64,000 nucleotides of DNA from Bradyrhizobium lablabi (GCF_018129385.1 NZ_JAFCLN010000001.1:1-64000); one strand, 5' to 3'. Shown: positions 52,555-62,173, counted from the first letter of the stretch. Notes: a model not told the origin generated them from the letters alone. Numbers and translations are program-made.

Positions 52555-53201
52555 GCGAGGAATCACCCATCGTCACCGTCATCGACGACGATGAGTCGGT
52601 GCGCGAATCCATTCAGGGACTACTGGAAACCGCGGCGCTTCGCGTCGAAGCCTTCACCTCGCCGCGCGAGTATCTTCAGGCGAGGCGAAAGGACGATCCG
52701 AGCTGCATCATCCTGGACGTGCGCATGCCGGGATCGAGCGGGCTCGACTTTCAGCGCGAGATGGCTGCGGCGGGACTGCAAGCTCCGATCATCTTCATCA
52801 CAGGCTACGCCGACGTGCATATGTCCGTGCAGGCGATGAAGGCCGGCGCAGTGGAATTCCTCACGAAGCCCTATCGCGATCAGGACCTGCTGGAAGCGGT
52901 GCTGGCGGCCATCGAGAAGGACCGGCAGCGGCGAACGGACAAACGTGCGCTGGATGACATCCAGCGGCGGTTCGAGGCGCTGACGTCGCGCGAGCGGCAG
53001 GTCATGGCCTTGACGGTCTCGGGCCTTCAGACCAAGCAAATCGCCGGCGCGGCCGGCATCAGTGAAGTAACGGTCAGAGTCCACCGTCGCGAGATCATGC
53101 GCAAGATGAACGCAAGATCATTGGCCGATCTGGTGAAGATGGGGGAAGCGCTGCGGAGCCGGGGGGTGTTGCTTGCTCCGGAGACTTCCTTCGACGAGTA
53201 G
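52551..53201 (+). CDS. FixJ-family response regulator
   Basis: 216 residues: receiver domain with VIDDDESVRESI, Asp56 in IILDVRMPGSSG, Lys in FLTKPYRDQDL, then a LuxR-type helix-turn-helix (LTSRERQVMALTVSGLQTKQ, about residues 143-200). Coupled to the kinase by an ATGA overlap, so they form a two-component pair. A short AGCCTC/GAGGCT hairpin at its stop lies between it and the convergent thioesterase gene. Confidence 0.93.
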   Translation: MSEESPIVTVIDDDESVRESIQGLLETAALRVEAFTSPREYLQARRKDDPSCIILDVRMPGSSGLDFQREMAAAGLQAPIIFITGYADVHMSVQAMKAGAVEFLTKPYRDQDLLEAVLAAIEKDRQRRTDKRALDDIQRRFEALTSRERQVMALTVSGLQTKQIAGAAGISEVTVRVHRREIMRKMNARSLADLVKMGEALRSRGVLLAPETSFDE

Positions 53202-53203
53202 CC

Positions 53204-53620
53204 TCACGCGGAGGCTGCTTCGGGGGCCGTCACGCCAAACCGCTTCTCGAACCTGGCGACGTCGACGACGCCGCGCCGATGGGTGCCATCGCCAATCTTG
53301 CGGTCGCCGTCCCAGGCTTCGACTTCGAATAGCACGCTCTTTTCTTCCACCCTGGCGACGCGCGCGACCGTGCGGACGGTGCGGCCGATCGGCGTTGCCG
53401 CCAGATGCCGGACGTTGACCATCATCCCGACGCTGACATAGCCGGCCGGCAAGTATGGCCGGATCGCCACCGTCGCCGCCATCTCCATATGCAGGATCAT
53501 GTCGGGGGTGCCATAGACGGCGGGCATGCCAGGCAGAACGAAGCCGACCGTCATCTCGGGCGTAACGGTGACCCTCTTTTCCGCGGTCATGCCGACGGTC
53601 ACCTTGTCAAGCAGACTCAT
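53204..53620 (-). CDS. FlK-like (hotdog) thioesterase
   Basis: A 138-residue hotdog protein. The triad known from fluoroacetyl-CoA thioesterase FlK appears at Thr38 (YGTPDMI), Glu46 (HMEMAATVA) and His72 (VRHLAATPIG), with the same spacing as Thr42/Glu50/His76 of FlK (from memory). It hydrolyses acyl-CoA esters in the cytosol; fluoroacetyl-CoA specificity cannot be assumed. Its start overlaps the end of the RND pump gene by 14 bases on the same strand, suggesting coupling to the pump. Confidence 0.85.
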   Translation of the reverse strand: MSLLDKVTVGMTAEKRVTVTPEMTVGFVLPGMPAVYGTPDMILHMEMAATVAIRPYLPAGYVSVGMMVNVRHLAATPIGRTVRTVARVARVEEKSVLFEVEAWDGDRKIGDGTHRRGVVDVARFEKRFGVTAPEAASA

Positions 53621-56600
53621 GATGCAGCCTCGTATCCGGTTCGGCCGCCGGCGGGCTCGACGCCTCGGCCACATGCGGCTTGGGTTTGGAAAATTTGGGT
53701 CTGGAAAGCCATGCGCCGAGGCGGTCGAGGTAGAGATAGACCACGGGCGTGGTGTAAAGCGTCAGGATCTGCGACAGCATCAGTCCGCCGACGATGGTAT
53801 AGCCGAGCGGCTGGCGCAGCTCCGAGCCGGTACCGGTGCCGACCATCAGCGGCACGCCGCCGAGCAGCGCGGCCATCGTCGTCATCAGGATCGGACGGAA
53901 GCGCAGCGTGCAGGCCTGGTAGATGGCGTCCGCCGGGCTCAGGCCGTGCTGGCGCTGCACTTCAAGGGCAAAGTCGATCAGCATGATGCCATTCTTCTTG
54001 ACGATGCCGATCAACAGAATGATGCCGATGATGGCGATCACGCTGAGATCCATGTGCACGGCCATCAAGAGAAGCAGCGCGCCGATGCCGGCGGACGGCA
54101 AGGTCGACAGGATCGTGACGGGGTGGATCAGGCTTTCATAGAGCACGCCAAGGATGATGTAGATCACGACCAGCGCCACGCCGATCAATAGCGGCGTGCC
54201 CTTCAGCGACGACTGGAACGCCTGCGCATTGCCCTGGAACGAGGTCGCCAGCGAGGCCGGCTTGCCGGTGTCCTTTTCCATCTTCTGGATATCAGCCACC
54301 GCATCGCCCAGCGCCACGCCGGGCTTCAGGTTGAACGAGATGGTGACGGACGGAAACATGCTCTGGTGGTTGATCAGGATCGGCGCCGGTTTGATCACGG
54401 TGTGAACCAGATCGCTCAGCGGCACCTGCTTGCCGCTGGACGAGTTCACGTAAATATCCCGCAACGCCTCGGGCCCGTACTGGAAGCGCGGATCGACCTC
54501 CAGAATGACGTGATACTGGTTCAGCGAGGTGAACATGGTGGAGACGATGCGCTGACCGAAGGCGTCGTCGAGCGTGTTGTCGATCGTCGAGGGCAGGATG
54601 CCGAAACTCGAGGCGACCTCGCGATCGACCGTCACCTCCAGCTTCGGGCCGGCATTGGCCTGGTCGCTGGCGACATCGGTGACGCCGTCGAGCTTGCGGA
54701 TCTTTTCGAGGTAGATATCAGCCCAATGGGTCAGTTCGTTGGAATCGGCATCCGTCAGCGTGTACTGATATTGCGTCTTCGACAGCCGCGCGCCGATGGT
54801 GATGTCCTGCGCCGCCTGCATGTAAAGGGTGATGCCCTGGATATGGGCGAGCTTCGGCTTGAGCCGATTGATGATCTCATCGGCGCTCGCCTTGCGTTCC
54901 GGCTTGGGTTTCAGGATGACAAAGACGCGACCCTGATTGAGTGTCGCCGTCGGCCCGCCCGGGCCGATATAGCTGGCGACGGATTGGATGGCGGGATCTT
55001 GCAGCAGCACATTGACCAGCGCCTGCTGACGCTCGGACATCGCGGGAAAGGAAATGTCCTGCGAGGCCTCGGTGATGCCGACGATCTGCCCGGTATCCTG
55101 CTGCGGGAAAAAGCCCTTCGGAATGATCACATAGAGATAGCCCGTCAGCGCGATGGTCGAGAGCATCACCATCAGTGTCGCAAAGCGGTGACGCAGCACG
55201 ACCCGCAGGCCGCGCGCGTATAGCGCGAGCAGGGCGTCAAAGCCGTGCTCGAACGCGAGATAAAGCCTGTTGTGCTTCTTGCGCGATTCATCCTTCAACA
55301 GGCGCGCGCACATCATCGGCGTCAGCGTCAGCGATATGATCAGCGAGAGCAGCAGCGAGGCGGTGATCGTGATCGCAAATTCCTGGAACAGCTTTCCGAC
55401 ATAGCCTCCCATCAGGAACAGCGGAATGAACACGGCGATCAGCGACAGCGTGATGGAAACGATGGTGAAGCCGATTTCGGCCGATCCCTTCAGCGCCGCC
55501 TGCATCGGCGTCGGGCCTTCCTCGAGATGGCGCACGATGTTCTCGATTACGACCACGGCATCGTCGACCACGAAGCCGACGGCGATCGAGAGCGCCATCA
55601 GGGAGAGATTGTCGAGGCTGTAGCCGAGCGCGTAAAGGACAGCGAAGGTGCCGACCAGCGACAGCGGCACGGTCACCGCGGGGATGATGGTGGCCCAGAA
55701 ATTCCGCAGGAACACGAAGATCACCATCACCACCAGCGCGACGGTCAGCATCAGGGTGAACTGAACGTCGGCGACGGAGGCGCGAATGGTTTGGGTCCGG
55801 TCCGCGGCGATCGCTACCTTGATCGCCGGCGGCACGGAGGCTTGCAGCTTTGGCAATAGTTCCTTGATCCGGTCGACGGTTTCGATGACGTTCGCGCCCG
55901 GCACACGCTGCACCGCCAGGATGATCGCGGGCTGCTTGTCATACCAGCCGGCCAGCAAATCGTTCTCCGGCGCGTCGATCGCATATCCGATATCGCGAAT
56001 GCGCACCGGCGAACCGTTGCGGTAGGCGATGATGAGACTTTCGTAGGCCGAGGGCTTCAGCAACTGATCGTTGGTATTGAGCGTGTAGGTGACGCGCGGG
56101 CTGTTGAGCGTTCCCTTTGGCTGGTCGACATTGGCGGCGGCAATTACGCTGCGGACGTCTTCCAGGCTGATGCCGCGGGCAGCGAGCGCCTGCGGATTGA
56201 CCCGGACGCGGATGGCCGGCTTTTGCTGGCCGCCGATTCCGACGAGACCCACGCCCGGGATTTGCGAGATCTTCGGCAGCAGGATGTTTTCGGCATAGGC
56301 GTCGACCGTGGTCAGCGGCAGTGAATCGGAGGAGAGCGCGATCAGCATGATCGGTGTCTCCGCGGGATTCACTTTCCGGATCGTCGGCGGGTAGGGGATG
56401 TTGGGCGGCAAATAGGGGCTCGCCGCGTTAATCGCCGCCAGCACATCGGTGGCCGCGCTGTCGACGGTGCGCGAGAGCTCGAACTGCACGGTGAGCTGCG
56501 CCACGCCCAGCGCACTGGAGGAGGTGAGCTGGGTGACGCCGGGAATCTGGCTCAATTGCTGTTCGAGCGGCGTGGCGACAGAGGAGGCGATGGTCTGCGG

Positions 56601-56765
56601 ATCAGCCCCGGGCAGTTGCGCCGAGATCTGGATGGTCGGGTAGTTGACGTTCGGCAGCGCACCGACCGGCAGCAACGGATAGGTCGCAAGCCCGCACAAC
56701 AGCAAGCCCGCCATCAGCAGGGCGGTCGCGATCGGCCGCAGGATGAAGGGCGCCGAGAGGTTCAT
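53607..56765 (-). CDS. RND efflux pump inner-membrane transporter (MdtB/MdtC-like)
   Basis: A 1052-residue HAE1-type RND pump from ATG 56765; the frame stays open upstream through the adaptor gene but is not used there. Twelve membrane helices and two large periplasmic loops are evident. MNLSAPFILRPIATALLMAG, SALGVAQLTVQFEL, GFVVDDAVVVIENIVRHLEE (with the proton-relay Asp pair) and GIVKKNGIMLIDFALEVQR are family motifs of the MdtB/MdtC/MuxB branch. It exports toxic compounds with the adaptor encoded just upstream. No outer-membrane channel gene is adjacent. Confidence 0.93.
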   Translation of the reverse strand: MNLSAPFILRPIATALLMAGLLLCGLATYPLLPVGALPNVNYPTIQISAQLPGADPQTIASSVATPLEQQLSQIPGVTQLTSSSALGVAQLTVQFELSRTVDSAATDVLAAINAASPYLPPNIPYPPTIRKVNPAETPIMLIALSSDSLPLTTVDAYAENILLPKISQIPGVGLVGIGGQQKPAIRVRVNPQALAARGISLEDVRSVIAAANVDQPKGTLNSPRVTYTLNTNDQLLKPSAYESLIIAYRNGSPVRIRDIGYAIDAPENDLLAGWYDKQPAIILAVQRVPGANVIETVDRIKELLPKLQASVPPAIKVAIAADRTQTIRASVADVQFTLMLTVALVVMVIFVFLRNFWATIIPAVTVPLSLVGTFAVLYALGYSLDNLSLMALSIAVGFVVDDAVVVIENIVRHLEEGPTPMQAALKGSAEIGFTIVSITLSLIAVFIPLFLMGGYVGKLFQEFAITITASLLLSLIISLTLTPMMCARLLKDESRKKHNRLYLAFEHGFDALLALYARGLRVVLRHRFATLMVMLSTIALTGYLYVIIPKGFFPQQDTGQIVGITEASQDISFPAMSERQQALVNVLLQDPAIQSVASYIGPGGPTATLNQGRVFVILKPKPERKASADEIINRLKPKLAHIQGITLYMQAAQDITIGARLSKTQYQYTLTDADSNELTHWADIYLEKIRKLDGVTDVASDQANAGPKLEVTVDREVASSFGILPSTIDNTLDDAFGQRIVSTMFTSLNQYHVILEVDPRFQYGPEALRDIYVNSSSGKQVPLSDLVHTVIKPAPILINHQSMFPSVTISFNLKPGVALGDAVADIQKMEKDTGKPASLATSFQGNAQAFQSSLKGTPLLIGVALVVIYIILGVLYESLIHPVTILSTLPSAGIGALLLLMAVHMDLSVIAIIGIILLIGIVKKNGIMLIDFALEVQRQHGLSPADAIYQACTLRFRPILMTTMAALLGGVPLMVGTGTGSELRQPLGYTIVGGLMLSQILTLYTTPVVYLYLDRLGAWLSRPKFSKPKPHVAEASSPPAAEPDTRLHHESA

Positions 56766-57937
56766 GGGATGGCGTCCTGCACGGAGCTTTGGAGATCGGC
56801 CTCCTGCGCGGCCTTGCCGTGCAATTGCTTCACGGGACTGCCTTCCTTGAGGCGGTACTGTCCGTCGACCACAACAACTTCGCCGGACTTCAAGCCCTGG
56901 TCGATCAGCGCCTGCCCGTCGCTGATTTGCGCGACGTGAACGGCACGCAATTCGGCGGTCTCGTCCGGCTTCACGACGTAGACATAGGCGCTGTTCTGCC
57001 CCTGCTGCACGGCCGAGCCGGCGACGGTGATGGCGTTCTTGCGCGTCTCCAGCAGCAGGCGCGCATTGACGAGCTGTCCCGGCCACAGCCGATGTTCGTG
57101 ATTGGGAAATTCCGCCTTGAGCTGAATGGTGCCGGTTGTGCCCGATATCTCGTTGTCGACCAGCAGCAGCTTGCCCTCGTCGAGCTTGATCTTGTTGTCC
57201 TGGCTGTAGGCGATGACCTTCATCGGCCCCTTTGCCATTCGCTCCTGGATGGCGGGCAGATCCGATTGCGGCAGGGTGAACAGCAGCGAGATCGGCTCGA
57301 TCTGTGTGACGACGACGAGCCCGTTCGGATCGGTCGGATGGATTACATTGCCGATATCGATCTGCCGAACGCCGGTGACGCCGGGGATGGCGGAGGTCAG
57401 GCGCGTGTAGCTGAGCTGCACATTGGCTTGGTCGATCTGGGCCTGGTCTGCCTGCACCGCGGCCTGCAATTGCGCGACCTGCGCCTTCTGGGTGTCAACC
57501 AGTTGCGGCGTCGCGTATCCCTTGGCGCCGAGCTGCGTGTATCTGGAAAGATTGGCTTCGGCGTTGGTGAGCTGGGCCTGATCGCGGTCGCGGTTGGCGG
57601 TGAGCTGCTCGATCTGGGCCTGATAGGGACGGGGATCGATCTCCGCCAGCAAATCGCCGGCCTTGACGGTCTGTCCTTCCTTGAAGGTGATCTTGACCAG
57701 TTGCCCCTGAATCTGGCTGCGCACCACGTCGGTGTTGTAGGCGATCACGGTGCCGATGCCGCGCAGGTAGATCGGCACGTCCTTGCCAGTGACGGTGCTC
57801 GCGACCACCGGCACGGCCGCGACCGGCGCGGGTGCTGCCGCCTCGGCCACCGGCAATTTTCTCCAGTAAAAAAAGCCGCCGCCCACCGCCGTGGCGACGA
57901 CAAGGGCGGCCAACGCGATGATGATGCTCCGTTTCAC
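56762..57937 (-). CDS. RND efflux periplasmic adaptor (membrane fusion protein, MdtA-like)
   Basis: This 391-residue adaptor has an N-terminal membrane segment (IIIALAALVVATAVGGGFFY), a lipoyl-like beta domain (VRSQIQGQLVKITFKEGQTV), an alpha-helical hairpin rich in Gln and Ala (about residues 110-170) and beta-barrel domains. It links the inner-membrane pump to an outer-membrane channel. The stop overlaps the pump start (ATGA). It is the first gene of the pump-thioesterase unit. Confidence 0.92.
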   Translation of the reverse strand: MKRSIIIALAALVVATAVGGGFFYWRKLPVAEAAAPAPVAAVPVVASTVTGKDVPIYLRGIGTVIAYNTDVVRSQIQGQLVKITFKEGQTVKAGDLLAEIDPRPYQAQIEQLTANRDRDQAQLTNAEANLSRYTQLGAKGYATPQLVDTQKAQVAQLQAAVQADQAQIDQANVQLSYTRLTSAIPGVTGVRQIDIGNVIHPTDPNGLVVVTQIEPISLLFTLPQSDLPAIQERMAKGPMKVIAYSQDNKIKLDEGKLLLVDNEISGTTGTIQLKAEFPNHEHRLWPGQLVNARLLLETRKNAITVAGSAVQQGQNSAYVYVVKPDETAELRAVHVAQISDGQALIDQGLKSGEVVVVDGQYRLKEGSPVKQLHGKAAQEADLQSSVQDAIP

Positions 57938-57966
57938 GCTAGTGTTTCCTCTGGGAAAGCGCGGCT

Positions 57967-58500
57967 TCAGGGATTGCCGGGATTGTTGCTCGAACTCGAG
58001 CTGTCCGGCGGATTTGGGCCAGTGACAGGCGCAACCGCGCTGATGCCGGCGCCGCCGAGTTCGGTTGCGCCCAGCGGAATCCCGACGCGCCCCGCCGATG
58101 ATGATGAAGGCAACGGAGAGGAAGGAATCTGGCTGTCGGCGCAGGAGAGCAGTGCGTTACGCGAAAGCCCGCCGCCATCGAACAGCGACGTCGATGAGGA
58201 GGTGCTGCCTGAGCCGGTGCAGGCCGTCATCCCCTGGCCCTGCGAGGGAAAAACCGGGCTGATGCCGGGTTTCGTGATTTCCGTCGCGCCGAGTGGAATG
58301 CCTGCCGGCTGGTTGGATCGCGCCGCAAGCGGCGATGTTGCGCCCATGCCGGTCGGCGGCGTGCCTTGTGAGATGACTTGCCCGGAGACCGGCATCGGCC
58401 ATGCGGTGCCGATCATCAACGATGCAAGCAGGAAGGCAATTGCCGTGATGCGCAACATCGCTTGTCGCGCGCTGGTGTTCGAAAGAAATTGTTCCCGCAT
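57967..58500 (-). CDS. Secreted low-complexity protein with duplicated motif
   Basis: About 177 residues from ATG 58500, which has GGAG eight bases upstream; an ATG at 58536 is also in frame. A signal peptide or anchor (MLRITAIAFLLASLMIGTAW) is followed by a Ser/Pro/Gly-rich chain without recognised domain. Two copies of a motif occur: GIPLGATEITKPGISPV (about 67-83) and GIPLGATELGGAGISAV (about 140-156), separated by a Ser-rich linker with two cysteines. I do not recognise the family. It lies 29 bases upstream of the efflux adaptor on the same strand and could be part of that unit. Confidence 0.65.
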   Translation of the reverse strand: MREQFLSNTSARQAMLRITAIAFLLASLMIGTAWPMPVSGQVISQGTPPTGMGATSPLAARSNQPAGIPLGATEITKPGISPVFPSQGQGMTACTGSGSTSSSTSLFDGGGLSRNALLSCADSQIPSSPLPSSSSAGRVGIPLGATELGGAGISAVAPVTGPNPPDSSSSSNNPGNP

Positions 58501-58634
58501 CTGCCGTGCTCCGGCCAGGTTGTCCTGATCGGACAATAGAGAGCTGCGGGAATGCCGGTATTTCCAGATTGCACGTGCCGCTGTCTGGACGCACGAACAG
58601 CGAACTTATCGAGCGGAGGAGAGACGAAATCGCG

Positions 58635-58991
58635 TTATCGACGCAGCGCAGCCCGCGCATTGGCGAGCTGCTCATGGCACGTCGCGGAGTCGGCCATGCG
58701 ATCCGCGGCGCGGGCCCGGTCGAGGGCATCCAGCGCAAACTCGAAGCGGGCTCCGGCCCGTCCCTCCGTCGCCGCCAGCGAACGGGGCGTCGGCTGGTAG
58801 TTGCGGGTCGCGTTGAGGCTTTCAGTCTTCCAGCCGTCCGCGCCAGCCTGCCTTTCGATCGCCGCATCCACCTCGGCCTGAACGCCAGCGATCGTCTCGG
58901 TGCAGGGGCCGGCATGAACCGGAGAGGCCGCCAACAGCAATGCGACGCAGGCCGCGTAGCACTTCACGATCCTTCTCACGATAATCCTCAT
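58635..58991 (-). CDS. Small exported protein of unknown function
   Basis: A 118-residue protein with a signal peptide (cleavage near VHA-G, residue 27) and two cysteines in the mature chain (CTETI near the start, CHEQL near the end) that could form a disulfide. The mature part is helical, rich in Ala, Arg and Glu (IAGVQAEVDAAIERQAGADG). No family recognised. Its ribosome binding site is weak. It is separated from the previous secreted-protein gene by 134 bases on the same strand. The 229-base gap to mdcA (58992-59220) holds no other gene I can support. Confidence 0.6.
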   Translation of the reverse strand: MRIIVRRIVKCYAACVALLLAASPVHAGPCTETIAGVQAEVDAAIERQAGADGWKTESLNATRNYQPTPRSLAATEGRAGARFEFALDALDRARAADRMADSATCHEQLANARAALRR

Positions 58992-59220
58992 CGGTGGCTG
59001 AACGTCTCAAATATCGGTCGCGCGGTGGTGACATAAGCCAGGGGCACGAGTCTTTCGCGAAAGAACGGTTCACGCGCAGTTGAACCGCTGCACCATCTAC
59101 GGATCGGCCGAAAGGACGTGCAAAGTGGAAAGCAGGCTTGCTTGCCGAAATACCCGGACGGGTTTCGTCCCTAGGTTGGCATCATCCAAACCCGGAGTGA
59201 TCGGACAGGGTGCTTTCCAC

Positions 59221-60903
59221 ATGTTGATGTCCATTGACGCGGAAACCAGGACGACGGCGGCGACATGGCAGCGTCACCGCGAAGCACGCGACGCCCGCAT
59301 CGAGGCCGGTTCGCGATTGGCGCGCGGCAAGATCGTCGAAGCACGCGACGCCACGCGTTTGATGGAAGCCGTCATTCGGCCCGGTGATCGCGTCTGCCTG
59401 GAAGGTGACAACCAGAAGCAGGCGGATTTGCTCAGCGGCGCGCTGCTCGCGGTCGATCTTGCCAAGGTGCACGACCTGCACATGGTGCAGTCCGGCGTCG
59501 TGCTGCCCGAACATCTCGACCTGTTCGACCACGGCGTGGCGAAAAAGCTCGACTACGCCTATTCAGGCCCGCAATCGGCGCGCATCGCGCGCATGCTGTT
59601 TGGCGGCAAGATCGAGCTCGGCGCCGTTCACACCTATCTGGAACTGTTCGCCCGCTACTTCATCGACCTGACGCCGCATGTCGCATTGATCGCGGCCGTC
59701 AGCGCCGACCGGGAGGGCAACCTCTACACCGGCCCGAACACCGAGGATACGCCGACCGTCGTGGAGGCGACCGCCTTCAAGGATGGTGTCGTGATCGCCC
59801 AGGTCAACGAGATCGTGGACCGGGTTCCGCGCGTCGACATTCCCGCCGACCGCGTGCATTTCATTGTCAAATCCGAAAAGCCGTTCTTTGTCGAGCCGCT
59901 GTTTACGCGCGATCCGGCGGCGATCACCGAAGGCCAGATCCTGACCGCGATGCTCGCGATCAAGGGCATCTATGCGCCCTACGGCGTGCAGCGGCTGAAT
60001 CACGGGATCGGCTTCAGCACCGCCGCCATCGAGCTGCTGTTGCCGACTTTCGGCGAGAAGCTCGGCCTGAAGGGCAAGATCGCCACACACTTCGCGCTCA
60101 ATCCGCATCCCGCGTTGATCCCCGCGATTGAGGCTGGCTGGGTGCAGCAAATCCATTCCTTCGGTTCGGAGGTGGGCATGGATGATTACATCCGCGCCCG
60201 GTCCGACATCTACTTCACCGGGCCGGACGGCTCGCTGCGTTCGAATCGGGCGTTCTGCCAGACGGCCGGCCTTTACGCCTGCGACATGTTCATCGGCTCC
60301 ACCTTGCAGATCGACTTGCAGGGCAATTCCTCGACCGTCACCACCTCGCGCATTGCCGGCTTCGGCGGCGCGCCGAACATGGGCGCGGATGCGCGCGGGC
60401 GCCGCCATCCGAGCGAGCCCTGGCTGAAGGCAGGCAGCGAAGCCGATCCCGACAGCCCGGCGGCGCTGCGCCGCGGCCGCAAGCTGGTGGTGCAGATCGG
60501 CGAGACGTTTGGCGACAAGAACGTGCCGCTGTTCGTCGAAAAGCTCGATGCGCTCGAGCTCGCCGAAAAGCTGAAGCTCGAGCTGGCCCCCATCATGATC
60601 TACGGCGACGACGTTACGCACATCGTCACCGAGGAAGGGATCGCGAACCTGCTGTTGTGCCGGAACGCCCATGAGCGCGAGCAGGCGATCCGGGGCGTTG
60701 CCGGCTACACCGACGTCGGCCGCCGGCGCGATCGTAATGCAGTCGAGCTGCTGCGTCAGCGCGGCGTGATCCGCCGCCCGGAAGACCTCGGCATCAACCC
60801 GCTGGATGCGGACCGCAGCATGCTGGCCGCGCGCTCCATCAAGGATCTGGTGCGCTGGTCGGGCGGCCTCTACGCGCCGCCGTCGAAATTCAGGAACTGG
60901 TGA
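59221..60903 (+). CDS. mdcA: Malonate decarboxylase alpha subunit (acetyl-S-ACP:malonate ACP transferase)
   Basis: A roughly 560-residue MdcA protein; the frame is open to 59080 but family similarity starts near ATG 59221 (ATG 59227 is a close alternative). MdcA swaps acetate for malonate on the acyl-carrier subunit. Segments such as RPGDRVCLEGDNQKQADLL, the Asn/Thr-rich YTGPNTEDTPTVVEAT and FGSEVGMDDYIRARSDIYFT match the family. It opens the operon mdcA-C-D-E-G-B. No ribosome binding site of quality was seen, and no regulator lies upstream in the window. Confidence 0.9.
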   Translation: MLMSIDAETRTTAATWQRHREARDARIEAGSRLARGKIVEARDATRLMEAVIRPGDRVCLEGDNQKQADLLSGALLAVDLAKVHDLHMVQSGVVLPEHLDLFDHGVAKKLDYAYSGPQSARIARMLFGGKIELGAVHTYLELFARYFIDLTPHVALIAAVSADREGNLYTGPNTEDTPTVVEATAFKDGVVIAQVNEIVDRVPRVDIPADRVHFIVKSEKPFFVEPLFTRDPAAITEGQILTAMLAIKGIYAPYGVQRLNHGIGFSTAAIELLLPTFGEKLGLKGKIATHFALNPHPALIPAIEAGWVQQIHSFGSEVGMDDYIRARSDIYFTGPDGSLRSNRAFCQTAGLYACDMFIGSTLQIDLQGNSSTVTTSRIAGFGGAPNMGADARGRRHPSEPWLKAGSEADPDSPAALRRGRKLVVQIGETFGDKNVPLFVEKLDALELAEKLKLELAPIMIYGDDVTHIVTEEGIANLLLCRNAHEREQAIRGVAGYTDVGRRRDRNAVELLRQRGVIRRPEDLGINPLDADRSMLAARSIKDLVRWSGGLYAPPSKFRNW

Positions 60904-60914
60904 GGAACACCGCA

Positions 60915-61232
60915 ATGGAAGACCTCAATTTTCAGCACAAGGCCCGCGCGCGGGCTGGCGGCAGCAGGAAGAGCGCGATCATCGGCGTGGTGGCTTCCGG
61001 CAATCTGGAAGTGCTGGCCGAGCGTGTATTGCCGGACGGCGAATGCCGGCTCGAGATCAAGACCGCGGCCGTCGGCTTCGGCGACGTCTGGCAGGCCGTC
61101 GTCGCCGATTTCGTCGAGCGATATTCCCCGGGCGGACTGAAATTCTCCATCAATGACGGCGGCGCGCGCCCCGATACCGTTTCGCTGCGCCTGGCGCAGG
61201 CCGTTCGTTTGATCGAGGAGGACGGCCAATGA
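60915..61232 (+). CDS. mdcC: Malonate decarboxylase acyl-carrier protein (delta subunit)
   Basis: 105 residues from ATG 60915, with GAGGAA before it; the open frame five codons longer overlaps mdcA. MdcC carries the 2'-(5''-phosphoribosyl)-3'-dephospho-CoA group on a serine in the GVVASGNLEVLAE motif (Ser about residue 29). Its length is normal. It overlaps mdcD by four bases. Confidence 0.9.
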   Translation: MEDLNFQHKARARAGGSRKSAIIGVVASGNLEVLAERVLPDGECRLEIKTAAVGFGDVWQAVVADFVERYSPGGLKFSINDGGARPDTVSLRLAQAVRLIEEDGQ

Positions 61233-62173
61233 CCGCGCCGATCAAGCATGGCGTGCAATTCCCGGCAGAGCGGGCACGCACGACCAGCTTCAATGAAGCA
61301 TCCGCACGAATGCGGCTCGAGCTGTTGCTCGATGCCGGCAGCTTCCTCGAATTCATCGGGCCCGAACAGCGCGAAGTCAGCCCGCACCTGAAGATATTCG
61401 ACCTTCCCGAGCAGTTCGACGACGGCATCGTCGTTGGGCGCGGCCGGCTCGACGGCGCGCCGGTGTTGGTCGCGGCGCAGGAAGGCCGTTTCATGGGCGG
61501 CGCCTTCGGCGAGGTGCATGGTGCGAAGCTGGTCGGACTGTTGCGGGCGGCGCGGGAAATCGAATCGATCCCGGTGCTTATTCTGTTCGACACCGGAGGT
61601 GTCCGGCTTCAGGAGGCGAATGCAGGCGAGCTTGCGATTGCGGAGATCATGCGGGCGGTGATGGAAGCGCGCACCGCAGGCGTCAAGGTCATCGGCCTGA
61701 TCGGCGGACGTTCGGGCTGCTATGGCGGCGGCGGATTGATCGCGGGCTGCTGTTCGGCACTGGCGGTGTCCGAGCCGGGCCGCATCGCGGTATCAGGGCC
61801 GGAAGTGATCGAGACCAATCGCGGCGTGGAGGAATTCGACTCGCGCGACCGCGCGCTGGTCTGGCGCACCATGGGCGGCAAGCACCGCCGGCTACTCGGC
61901 GCCGCAGACGTTTTTACCGATGACACCGTGCAAGGCTTTCGCGACGCCGCGTTGCGACTGCTCGATGTGGTCGGGCCGTACGGTCTCGACAAGCTGAAGG
62001 CCGAGCAGATCCGCCTCGCAGACCGCCTGAGGAGTTTTGGCGCCTGCGAGGATGCCGTCGATATCTGGACGGCCGAGGGCATCGTCCATGCTGAAGACGT
62101 GCCTGAACTGCCTGCCGACCAGTTCATTGCGCTTGCCGACAATATCGGGAGGACCAGCCGTGACGCTCGATGA
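61229..62173 (+). CDS. mdcD: Malonate decarboxylase beta subunit
   Basis: A 314-residue protein of the carboxyltransferase/crotonase-like fold. VLILFDTGGVRLQEANAGEL and GLIGGRSGCYGGGGLIAGCC are the MdcD active-site loops. With MdcE it decarboxylates malonyl-S-ACP to acetyl-S-ACP without biotin. Coupled to mdcC by ATGA; it overlaps mdcE by 14 bases. Confidence 0.93.
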   Translation: MTAPIKHGVQFPAERARTTSFNEASARMRLELLLDAGSFLEFIGPEQREVSPHLKIFDLPEQFDDGIVVGRGRLDGAPVLVAAQEGRFMGGAFGEVHGAKLVGLLRAAREIESIPVLILFDTGGVRLQEANAGELAIAEIMRAVMEARTAGVKVIGLIGGRSGCYGGGGLIAGCCSALAVSEPGRIAVSGPEVIETNRGVEEFDSRDRALVWRTMGGKHRRLLGAADVFTDDTVQGFRDAALRLLDVVGPYGLDKLKAEQIRLADRLRSFGACEDAVDIWTAEGIVHAEDVPELPADQFIALADNIGRTSRDAR

